From: an uncultured Eubacteriales bacterium
GTDB taxonomy: Bacteria > Bacillota > Clostridia > Oscillospirales > Oscillospiraceae
Direction of reading: 5' to 3'
Assembly: GCA_905198835.1 (NCBI GenBank)
Contig: CAJKDY010000014.1
Coordinates: 11,341 to 75,340, forward strand
DNA length: 64,000 bases
The notes under the pieces are model-generated. The model had not been told where the DNA came from, searched no databases, and saw only the letters and a program-made list of their open reading frames with translations. Positions 1 to 6,897 of the stretch are shown in pieces (positions within the stretch are counted from its first letter, which is position 1; the number at the start of each line of letters is the position of its first letter). Both the position numbers and the translations under genes were made by a program.

Positions 1-163
1 GGAGCAAAGCCACCGTGTTGCCGATGGCATTTTTGGTGAGCAGATAGAGCGGGATGCCCAGGGCCGCCCCGCCGCCAAAGCAGACGATCTGCCGCTTGGT
101 CAAGCCAAACGCCAGCTTGGTCTTGATCTTGGACAGGTCGTTGGGGACGTTCACATAGGCCAT
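1..163 (-). CDS. PrgI family conjugation membrane protein (partial)
   Basis: The first 54 codons of a minus-strand gene that continues left of the window. The product begins MAYVNVPNDLSKIKTKLAFG and then has a hydrophobic stretch, the usual start of PrgI-family proteins of Gram-positive type IV secretion systems (small two-helix membrane proteins upstream of the VirB4 ATPase). The ATG follows the stop codon of the methylase gene directly, with AAGGAGAG as ribosome binding site, so the two are in one operon. The C-terminal half cannot be judged. Confidence 0.85.
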   Translation of the reverse strand, partial: MAYVNVPNDLSKIKTKLAFGLTKRQIVCFGGGAALGIPLYLLTKNAIGNTVALL

Positions 164-943
164 TTACTCTCCTTTCCCGCCCCCGGCCACCGCCGCCTGT
201 GCCTGGGCAATGCGCTCCAGAGCAGGGGCATAGATGGCCGGGGCCGTTTCAAAACAGATAAAGCGGCGGCTCGTGTTGATGGCGGCCACCGCCGTTGTGC
301 CGGAGCCAGCGCAGATGTCAGCCACCACCTGGCCCTTGTTGGTATAGGTCTTTATCAGATACTCGCACAGGTCAACCGGCTTTTGGGTGGGATGGACGGT
401 ATGCGCCACAGTCTGGAACGAAAGCAAGTTCCCCGGAAACCGCCGTCCATCCTCAGAGCCGCTGCCAGAACGGACAAATTTTCCGTAGTTGGGGCTCTGG
501 TCACGCTGGGACGTGATTTTCTTATAGGGCTTGCCTTTCTCAAATTGCGGATTGTATGTCGGGAGCTTTTGGTAAAACACCAAAATATTCTCCGTCTTTT
601 TCAGCGGGGCTCGGCGGGCGTTGAGAAAGCCCGTTGACCTTGCCTTGACCCATACCCACTCATAGCGGAGCATGGGGAGGTTGGACGCTCCCAGTACCTT
701 GTCATAGGGGCATTGAGCAAAAAAGAGGGCGGCCCCGTCCGGCTTGACCGCCCACCGCACCGCCTCCCACAACTCCTCCAGGGGCAAAGGCACATCCCAA
801 TAGTTTTTGGTCGTGCCATAAGGCGGATCAGTCAAAAGCATATCCACCGAATGACGGGGCAGGGACAACAGACCCTTGATCCCGTCCATAAGATAGAGCC
901 CGTCCAGCTTCGGGACAACTTGTCCCGAAGTCTCAGCGCCCAT
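164..943 (-). CDS. Orphan site-specific DNA methyltransferase
   Basis: A 259-residue SAM-dependent methylase. A DPPYG catalytic motif (LLTDPPYG) lies near residue 32 and the SAM-binding motif (ICAGSGTTA) near residue 220. This motif IV-before-motif I order is that of beta-class N6-adenine/N4-cytosine methylases. No restriction enzyme gene lies beside it, so it is probably an orphan that marks or protects the ICE DNA (inference). The start at 943 is chosen because AAGGAGG lies just upstream; it overlaps the preceding gene by 11 bases. A 23-bp perfect palindrome of the ICE repeat family sits in codons 5-12. Confidence 0.85.
   Translation of the reverse strand: MGAETSGQVVPKLDGLYLMDGIKGLLSLPRHSVDMLLTDPPYGTTKNYWDVPLPLEELWEAVRWAVKPDGAALFFAQCPYDKVLGASNLPMLRYEWVWVKARSTGFLNARRAPLKKTENILVFYQKLPTYNPQFEKGKPYKKITSQRDQSPNYGKFVRSGSGSEDGRRFPGNLLSFQTVAHTVHPTQKPVDLCEYLIKTYTNKGQVVADICAGSGTTAVAAINTSRRFICFETAPAIYAPALERIAQAQAAVAGGGKGE
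908..930. repeat. ICE palindrome copy 1
   Basis: A perfect palindrome with 11-base arms around one central base, core CGGGACAACTTGTCCCG. It lies inside the first codons of the methylase gene. It is one of five copies of the ICE motif. Confidence 0.8.
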
Positions 944-1511
944 CCCGGCCCTCCTTGGCCTTGGGCGGGGTGGGCCGCTCGGCGTTCTGCTTTTCTGCCG
1001 CCTTTGCCGCCCTTGCCATCTGCTCCTTGATGGGGGCAGGGGCGGGCTGAGCCAGCACCGCATCGGCTCTGGCCCGGAGCGCCTCCACCGCCCGGCCATA
1101 GGCGTCCACCGCCAGAGCGTCAAGTTGGGCCTGTAACTCCTGGTCATTGATCCGGGCGGTGGCCCGGTAGCCGCTCCGGGTAGTGGCGTCGGGCTTGCTG
1201 GGAGCGCCCAGGAAAACGCCGTTTTTGCCGTTGACCACCTTGAAGTCGTCCACGACCATGCCGCCGATATTGACAGACGCAAAGCCCAGGAGCTTGCCCT
1301 GGGGAGCGATGGGCCGCACAGACACCTCAATGGGAATGGGGGCGGCCTCCAGGTTTTTCTCCACCCGGAGCTTTACCGCCTCGTCAATGCTGATACCCTG
1401 GGCCTGGGCCAGCTCCTCAATGGGAGCGTCGAAGATCAGGCGGCGCATTTCCTCCAGAGCCGCCTCGTCCACAGCAGGGGCCTGGGCCGCCGCTGTCTGA
1501 GTAGTCGCCAT
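933..1511 (-). CDS. SpoVG-domain protein of the ICE
   Basis: A 192-residue protein. Residues about 55-105 (IPIEVSVRPIAPQGKLLGFA, then VNIGGMVVDDFKVVNGKNG) resemble the SpoVG fold, a small nucleic-acid-binding regulator family. It is flanked by an acidic N-terminal region and an Ala/Lys-rich C-terminal tail. SpoVG-like proteins are common passengers in clostridial ICEs; their function there is unknown. ATG 1511 is preferred over 1526 because GGAGG lies eight bases before it and nothing suitable precedes 1526. It overlaps the methylase gene downstream. Confidence 0.75.
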   Translation of the reverse strand: MATTQTAAAQAPAVDEAALEEMRRLIFDAPIEELAQAQGISIDEAVKLRVEKNLEAAPIPIEVSVRPIAPQGKLLGFASVNIGGMVVDDFKVVNGKNGVFLGAPSKPDATTRSGYRATARINDQELQAQLDALAVDAYGRAVEALRARADAVLAQPAPAPIKEQMARAAKAAEKQNAERPTPPKAKEGRDGR

Positions 1512-1532
1512 AGGATTTTCCTCCATTTCAAT

Positions 1533-2399
1533 TTAGTGAGCACCAAAAATGCTCTTGGCAATGCCGCCCGTTTTGAACAGCATAAAAGCGAGTAGTACCG
1601 TATATCCCACGGTGCCCCAGATGGCCCCGATGGGGTCGCCGCTGACGGCGATACCCTGAACGAGTACCGCATAGATTGCCACGCAGACGAGGATCAAAAG
1701 CCCCTGAAAGCCCACGGCAAACAGGGACTTGATGTAGTTCTGGCCCATAGCTCCCAGCTCACGGTTGGAAAGGGTCGCCACAGGGATGGGGGCAAGGCTG
1801 GTCAGCAGATAGATCTCCAGCATCCGCCCATAGCTGATAATGAAGATCACAATGCCGAGTATCTTTAGCGTCAGGCCCACCACCAGAGACTGTATGAACA
1901 GCCCCAGCAGAGGGCCAATGTCCATGCCCTCAAGGGTCGTTTCCAGCGTTGCCAGCATATCCGCCGAGACGTTGGTAGAGCCGCTTATCAGCCCCGCCGC
2001 ACGATTTATCACGCTCTGGGACACGTCAAAGACGGCCATGACGATATTGAAAGTGTTGGACAGAATGAGCACAGCCACCCCGGTCTTGAACATCCACTTG
2101 AAAAATATCCAGGTGTCGATGTCGTGTAGGTTGTTGCGGTCTATGAGTAGTTGGATCAACTCGTAGGTCGCCACAAAGGTCAGAATGACTCCGGCAATCG
2201 GGAGGATCACCGTTTCCGAAAGATTGCGTATCAGGGAGAACACCCCGGCGTTCCATGCCGCCGGGGTAGTCCCCACCTGTGCCGCAATCTCCCCAACTTG
2301 CGTATTCACGCTGTCAAAAAGGCCCTCCAGGTTGCCCATGATACCGTCAACCAGGAGCTCCTTCAGCCAGTCGGTGATCCAGTCGGTGAGAAAGCCCAT
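1533..2399 (-). CDS. TrbL/VirB6-like conjugation channel protein
   Basis: A 288-residue polytopic membrane protein. At least five hydrophobic segments are visible (for example around residues 70-90, 105-125, 165-195, 225-250 and 255-275), with an amphipathic N-terminus. Position between Maff2 and the later transfer genes and the hydropathy pattern match the TrbL/VirB6-like inner-membrane subunit of Gram-positive type IV secretion systems. It would form part of the DNA translocation channel. Family assignment rests on context plus topology. Confidence 0.8.
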   Translation of the reverse strand: MGFLTDWITDWLKELLVDGIMGNLEGLFDSVNTQVGEIAAQVGTTPAAWNAGVFSLIRNLSETVILPIAGVILTFVATYELIQLLIDRNNLHDIDTWIFFKWMFKTGVAVLILSNTFNIVMAVFDVSQSVINRAAGLISGSTNVSADMLATLETTLEGMDIGPLLGLFIQSLVVGLTLKILGIVIFIISYGRMLEIYLLTSLAPIPVATLSNRELGAMGQNYIKSLFAVGFQGLLILVCVAIYAVLVQGIAVSGDPIGAIWGTVGYTVLLAFMLFKTGGIAKSIFGAH

Positions 2400-2411
2400 T
2401 TGCCGCCACCC

Positions 2412-2624
2412 TTAAAACAGGCTGGACAGCAGGGGGATGAGGGTCGTGCCGATGACGATGATACCGCCGCCAGCCATGAGCTGCTTCATGCCCTGGCTTT
2501 TAGACCCGGGATTATCCGAGCCATAGCCCTCCAGCAGATTGACCGCTCCCCACACGCCCAGACCAGCGCCCAGGGCGATGACCAGAGTTTTCAGAGTGGT
2601 AATGGCAGAAGCGAAAAAAGTCAT
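2412..2624 (-). CDS. Maff2 family mobile element protein
   Basis: A 70-residue protein with two hydrophobic helices around the conserved stretch GAGLGVWGAVNLLEGYG and a SQGMKQLMAGGG segment, diagnostic of the Maff2 family found in clostridial ICEs. It resembles a VirB2/pilin-like small membrane subunit (inference). The start at 2624 has GGAGG upstream. A longer open frame to 2708 exists only because the ICE palindrome happens to be readable. Confidence 0.88.
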   Translation of the reverse strand: MTFFASAITTLKTLVIALGAGLGVWGAVNLLEGYGSDNPGSKSQGMKQLMAGGGIIVIGTTLIPLLSSLF

Positions 2625-2688
2625 ATATGCCTCCATTTCTCCGGGAAGTCCCGGACACAAAAATACCGCCGTTTCCGGCGGTGGTGGC

Positions 2689-2709
2689 TTTGGGACAAGT
2701 TGTCCCAAA
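2689..2709. repeat. ICE palindrome copy 2
   Basis: A perfect palindrome, TTTGGGACAA-G-TTGTCCCAAA, in the gap between the coupling-protein gene end and maff2. The single-base centre makes a protein-binding dyad more likely than an RNA hairpin. Confidence 0.8.
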
Positions 2710-2711
2710 CT

Positions 2712-4022
2712 TTAGGGGTAGGCGTCCGGGTCGTCGATGTCGTCATAGTTGAGGATGTCCTCGTCCTCGTCTACGGACTCACCGTTCAGCCCATCCACCT
2801 CGTACACGGTGTATTCCTCCAGGGGATCTAACCGATTCATGCGCCGCTTGATGAGCTTGGAGAGGTCAAAGAAGTTGCGCTTTTTATCGGCCTCCGCTGT
2901 GTGCTTGTAGTTGGGGTGCTCCTTTAGGTCATACTTGCGGGAGTAGAACGGAGGCAAGCCCCGCAGTTGCAAGATACACCTATCGCCGGGCATGGTGGCA
3001 AGCTCGGCGGGGGTCATAAGTTCCCGGCCCAGCCGTTGGGTGTTCAGATTGTAGCTCTCGCTCTGGCCCTTGGAGCGGCCCTCGGTCTGCATAGAAATTG
3101 TGGCCTTGCCCAGCCAATTCTCGGATATTTCCTTGATGGTGCTGGACTCCCGGCCACCCAGGAAGATCACGCTGTCCATATTGCCCAGGATGGTTTCAGC
3201 GTTGTCCTTGTAGATGGCCTTACATTGCGCCAACTGCTGGTAGAACAGACACAGGCTCACCTCACGGGAACGAATGACGGCCACCAGCTTTTCCAGATTT
3301 GGCACCTGGCCCGTGTTGGCCGCCTCGTCCCATAGCACACGCACATGATGGGGCAAGCGTCCCCCGTGTACGTTGTCCGCTCGCTCACAAAGGAGGTTGA
3401 ACATCTGCGAAAAGGCCAGGGCCACAAGGAAGTTATAGGTCGGCGTGGTGTCCGAAATGAGGAAGAATACCACCGTTTTCCTGTCTCCAATGCGGTCAAG
3501 GCCCAGCTCGTCATAGCCCATGATCTCCCGGAGCTGGGGTATGTCAAACGGGGCCAGCCGAGCCCCGCAGGAAATGAGGATAGATTTTGCCGTCTTGCCG
3601 CTGGCCAGCTTGTATTTCTTGTACTGCTTGACAGCGAAACAATCCGGCTTGCGCTTCTCCAGCCCCTTGAACATATAGTCCACGGCGTTCATAAAGTTTT
3701 CGTCGTTTTCCTTGACCTCCATGCCGCCGATCATATCCACCAGCGTATTGAGGTTTTTGTCCTCCGGGGCTCCCTCAAAGATGATGTAGGCAATGAGGGC
3801 GCAATATAAGAGCGTCTCGGCCTTCGTCCAGAATGGGTCGCTCTCCTTGCCCTCGCCCTTGGTGTTGGCTATGAGGGTATCCACAAATTTCAGAATGTCG
3901 GCCTCGTTGCGGATGTAGGCCAAGGGGTTGTAGTGCATGGACTTGGAAAAGTCAATGGTGTTGAACACTTTGACCTTATAGCCCTGGCGCTGGAGAAAGG
4001 CCCCGCATTGCTCCAGCGTACC
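2712..4022 (-). pseudogene. VirD4/TraG coupling protein, C-terminal part (interrupted)
   Basis: The C-terminal two thirds of the ICE type IV coupling protein, the ATPase that feeds the relaxosome to the channel. Reading begins in frame at KGGTLEQCGAFLQRQGY with no start codon of its own; the first internal ATG is at 3968. Walker B (VLWDEAANTG) is visible near base 3320. The missing N-terminal part with two membrane segments and the P-loop lies 8.6 kb away at 12673-13209. A nested mobile element separates the two. An acidic C-terminal tail ends the protein. Confidence 0.9.
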
Positions 4023-4035
4023 CCCCTTCGGGTTT

Positions 4036-4041
4036 TGTCAA
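4036..4041 (-). promoter_or_regulatory. Outward -35 hexamer at the left end of the nested element
   Basis: TTGACA on the minus strand, pointing out of the element. No -10 follows in the integrated state. If the two ends join in a circle it would lie 16-17 bases upstream of TATAAT at the other end (12672-12677). Confidence 0.6.
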
Positions 4042-4051
4042 TAAGGATAGA
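4040..4051 (+). repeat. Terminal inverted repeat, left
   Basis: AATAAGGATAGA, the inverse match of 12663-12674. It marks the left end of the nested element, about 14 bases inside the junction. Confidence 0.75.
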
Positions 4052-4069
4052 GAAAAAAGTAAATTATTT

Positions 4070-4336
4070 TTATGAGGTTACAACATCGGATTGAATAAGG
4101 CGCAGTACCTTGTCGGTAAAGGTTTCCCGGCTGGTCTGGCTGAAATGGAAATAAATATCAAAGGTCGTACCGCCAACGGTCTTTACCATATCGGGTGGCG
4201 GTACGTCCGGGGCGGGTGAAGCGTTGCCGCCCGCCATCACGGGCAGGGGGATGGCCTTGCCCTCTCTGCTGGTGCTGTCGCTCCCCTCCGGGGCGGGGAT
4301 GGTGCTGGTGATCGTCATGCTGGGGTCGTAGGTCAT
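4070..4336 (-). CDS. tnpW: TnpW family transposon protein
   Basis: An 88-residue protein. The N-terminal half is low-complexity (Pro, Ser, Thr). The C-terminal half, VGGTTFDIYFHFSQTSRETF followed by TDKVLRLIQ, matches the conserved block of the TnpW family first named in Tn4451. Its role is not established. The start at 4336 has AAGGAGAG upstream; the ATG at 4354 lacks a site. It is the last gene before the left end, a position consistent with Tn4451-type elements. Confidence 0.75.
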   Translation of the reverse strand: MTYDPSMTITSTIPAPEGSDSTSREGKAIPLPVMAGGNASPAPDVPPPDMVKTVGGTTFDIYFHFSQTSRETFTDKVLRLIQSDVVTS

Positions 4337-4420
4337 AGGCTCTCCTTTCATCATTCATCAAAGTTAATCCACGTGAGCGCCATTTTGCCGCCCACGTTGG
4401 AGTGGGGGAAGGGGAATGTA

Positions 4421-4840
4421 TTAGTCCCCCTTTGAGGACTGTCCACAAGCCCCCTGATTGCAAGGCTTTTCAGCCTCTAAATGTCCACGCCTGCGGCGTT
4501 CCCGTTCGCTGGCAGCTTTCTTTCTCCGGCGCACATTGGCGGCGCACTCGTCACAGTATTTGCCCCGATTGGAGCGCGGCACGAACATCGCCCCGCACTC
4601 GGCACAGGGCCGCGCCTGTCCTCGGTGGAGCAAGGCGGCACACAACCCCTTGTCTGTTGGCAGGACGGCGGCGCGGAACCATTTACAGACCAGGGAATAG
4701 GTGATACTCTGGACGCAGACACAAGGCTCCCAGCCGTCATCAAGAGCAAGACAGTTGCCGCCGTCATAATTGCAGCAGTCATGCACCAGCCGCCGGACGG
4801 CTCGGTACTGCTGGTAGGTCAGTCGGGGAATGCCGTTCAC
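4421..4840 (-). CDS. Cysteine-rich VLP family protein
   Basis: A 139-residue protein. It has an N-terminal cluster of Cys (HDCCNYDGGNC, then PCVCVQ) and a second zinc-ribbon-like part (CAECGAMFVP followed by KYCDECA) before a basic Arg/Lys-rich stretch. This is the pattern of the Cys-rich VLP proteins encoded next to MobA/MobL genes in clostridial mobile elements. It overlaps the relaxase gene stop by four bases and is likely translationally coupled to it. Zinc and nucleic-acid binding are inferred from the motif spacing. Confidence 0.8.
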   Translation of the reverse strand: MNGIPRLTYQQYRAVRRLVHDCCNYDGGNCLALDDGWEPCVCVQSITYSLVCKWFRAAVLPTDKGLCAALLHRGQARPCAECGAMFVPRSNRGKYCDECAANVRRRKKAASERERRRRGHLEAEKPCNQGACGQSSKGD

Positions 4841-6303
4841 CGCTCCACCTCCCGGCGTTTCTGCTGGGTCTGCTCCTGCTGGTGTATGGCAGCATCGGCG
4901 TTCCGCTTCACCTGTTGAAGCCGCCGCAAATCGTCTTGGATAGGCTTGTACTGCTCATACTCGGCTGTGTACTCCTGGTGAAGCCTCGCCTGTTCCTGTT
5001 CCCACGCATGAACGGGGATTTTACCAGCAGGGGAACGGTGCTTGTCCAGCTTCCGGCGGGCCATGTGGAACGTCCTCAACTCGTTCTCATGCTCCCTCTC
5101 GAATTTTTCCCGCTTGCCCTTCCACTTGATACCCTGCAACTCGTCATAGACGGGCTTGGTGTCTCGGTAGAGGTCAACAAGGCGAAGCAGTTCCTTCAAT
5201 TCGTTCAGACGGTCACGCTTCGCTTTCATGGATGTGTTGATGGCCTCCGTTCGTTCACTCTGGGCGGCGATATGGGTCTCTAAATCTTCCAGCGTAGCGA
5301 TGCCCCTCTCGGTCAGAAAATTGATGGCCTCGGCAAAACCTTTAAGATTTCCAATCCTGGCGTTGCGGCTCCATGCTCCGGCGTTCCGGCCCTCATAGTA
5401 GTCGGTCAGCAGGGCGGCAAGGGTCGGGGCCTGGGGCTTGCTCAATTCTTCTTTTATGGCCTTAATCCAATCCGTCAGGCCGGCGATTTTCTTCCGAATA
5501 TCCCGCAGAATGTTGTTGGCCTTTTTTATCCAGCGGTTCAGATCGCCCTTGTCGGTGGGGATGCCCTTGGCCTCCATCTGGCGGACGGCCACGCCCTCAT
5601 GGACGGTGGGCAGCAGGTCAAGGCCCTGACGCTCATAGGAGCGGTGGTCGATGCGGCAGGTCAGCCCCTTTTCCTCAAACTTGGCGTTCACCATAGCGGC
5701 CCACGCCTCCCGCCAATGTTCCAGTGTTTCCGGGCTTCCCCAGTCGGTAGTGGGAACAGCGTCAAAGAGGGGCTTGCCGTCCTCTCCCATAATGCGGTTC
5801 CCGTCCTCGTCCAGACGGTAGCGGCGGCGCTGCTTGCACCCCCATTTGCCGTCTGGCTCAATGGGCCGGATGGGGCAGAGAACATGAAAGTGCGGGTTAG
5901 GAATACCGCCGTCCTCCTTGTCCGGCTGGTGGATGGCAAAGTCGGCAATCATGCCCCGGCCCACAAGCTGCTCCGAAACAAATTGCCTTGCAAGAGCGAT
6001 GTTTTCCTCCAATGAAAACTCGTTCTGCAAGGCAATGTCAAAGCTATATGCAAGCTGGGCTTTCTTGCCGCGCTCGGCCTTCTCCACGGCGTTCCAGAGG
6101 GTGGCGCGGTCTTGGTACTGGTTGGGGGCCTGGGGCGGCAGGAGAATGTCTGTGCAGACCACGCCGCCCTTGTGGGTGTAGTCGCTGACCTCGCCATAGT
6201 ATTCGCTATACAATTTCTCCCCGGCTCGGTAGGCGGCGGACGTGACAACAGACTGTCCCGCGCTCCGTTTGACCTGGGTAACGTGGAGATGGAACAGGGC
6301 CAA
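4837..6303 (-). CDS. MobA/MobL (MobQ-family) relaxase
   Basis: A 488-residue relaxase. The N-terminal catalytic region begins ALFHLHVTQVKRSAGQSVV with a candidate nucleophile Tyr in SAAYRAG. The metal-binding histidine motif (PNPHFHVL) lies near residue 137. The C-terminal half is charged and helical. It would nick the element oriT at 6846-6883 for mobilization by another element's secretion system. The start is a TTG directly after the stop of the DUF3847 gene, with AGGA upstream. It corresponds functionally to TnpZ of Tn4451 (inference). Confidence 0.9.
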   Translation of the reverse strand: MALFHLHVTQVKRSAGQSVVTSAAYRAGEKLYSEYYGEVSDYTHKGGVVCTDILLPPQAPNQYQDRATLWNAVEKAERGKKAQLAYSFDIALQNEFSLEENIALARQFVSEQLVGRGMIADFAIHQPDKEDGGIPNPHFHVLCPIRPIEPDGKWGCKQRRRYRLDEDGNRIMGEDGKPLFDAVPTTDWGSPETLEHWREAWAAMVNAKFEEKGLTCRIDHRSYERQGLDLLPTVHEGVAVRQMEAKGIPTDKGDLNRWIKKANNILRDIRKKIAGLTDWIKAIKEELSKPQAPTLAALLTDYYEGRNAGAWSRNARIGNLKGFAEAINFLTERGIATLEDLETHIAAQSERTEAINTSMKAKRDRLNELKELLRLVDLYRDTKPVYDELQGIKWKGKREKFEREHENELRTFHMARRKLDKHRSPAGKIPVHAWEQEQARLHQEYTAEYEQYKPIQDDLRRLQQVKRNADAAIHQQEQTQQKRREVER

Positions 6304-6597
6304 TTATCCGCTTTCCTGCTGGTCAGTGGCTTGGCTCACCAGGGCGGCAACTTCCGGCAGGGAAAAGACCTTTTCCATCAAAAGAAAAAAGGCCCTTTCG
6401 CTCATGCCGCGCACCTCCGGGGCGATACTCTCCACCGCTCCGCCACGGGTGATAAGTCGGTGGTTTCGCTTCTTCCTTTCGCCTTGGGTGTAGTAGCGGA
6501 TGCGGTTCTCATACCGCTGGCCTCTGTGCTGGTACTGCTCCAACTTAGCGGTGGCCTCAGCATACTCTTTCTCTAATTCTTCGCGTGACTTGTCCAT
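6304..6597 (-). CDS. DUF3847 family protein
   Basis: A 97-residue charged, helical protein (MDKSREELEKEYAEATAKLE, coiled-coil-like), followed by a basic stretch and a C-terminal segment GMSERAFFLLMEKVF. It matches the DUF3847 family that is regularly encoded just upstream of MobA/MobL relaxases and may be an accessory oriT-binding protein (inference). The start at 6597 has AAGGAGG upstream. The relaxase gene follows without a gap. Confidence 0.8.
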   Translation of the reverse strand: MDKSREELEKEYAEATAKLEQYQHRGQRYENRIRYYTQGERKKRNHRLITRGGAVESIAPEVRGMSERAFFLLMEKVFSLPEVAALVSQATDQQESG

Positions 6598-6845
6598 CGT
6601 GTTTGACCTCCTTCTTGGCAAAACAAAAGACCGTCTACCTGCTGTGTCGGGTAAACGGTCAAGGGTAACGGTATTCGGTTTTAGCCTCGCTGGAAAGGTG
6701 CAGACGCAGAGCGGATGTACCTTTCCAGCGAGGGCGCAGGGATAGCCGCAAAGCGGCGCAAGGGGCGCAGCCCCTTGTACGGAGCGGAGCGACGCAAACG
6801 GCCCGGACTTTCGGAAGTCCGGGCCGTAGCCTCGCAGAGCGCACG
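6598..6845. other. Non-coding mobilization region with three inverted repeats
   Basis: About 250 bases without a gene. They hold an 11-base imperfect inverted repeat at 6630-6661 (GACCGTCTACC with GGTAAACGGTC), a perfect 15-base inverted repeat at 6685-6699 and 6719-6733 (CCTCGCTGGAAAGGT), and a perfect 11-bp hairpin with a four-base loop at 6800-6825 (GGCCCGGACTT). Together with the adjacent oriT these are plausible relaxosome binding sites. Confidence 0.6.
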
Positions 6846-6883
6846 ATACATGGTCGCAGACCATGTATAGAAGTGCGCCCTTT
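6846..6883 (+). other. Candidate MobQ-type origin of transfer (oriT)
   Basis: A perfect 10-bp inverted repeat, ATACATGGTC and GACCATGTAT, separated by three bases. It is followed by AGAAGTGCGCCCTTT. The layout of inverted repeat then AAGTGCGCCCT is that of RSF1010/R1162-type MobQ oriT sites, where the relaxase nicks next to the GCGCCC core. The matching relaxase is encoded 0.5 kb away. Confidence 0.8.
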
Positions 6884-6897
6884 GTTCCAAAGGGATT

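Noticed and set aside
4038..4066. The adjacent stop and A/T-rich bases as a terminator after tnpW
   Set aside because: No stable stem precedes the T-rich bases; the sequence is better explained as the element end with its inverted repeat.
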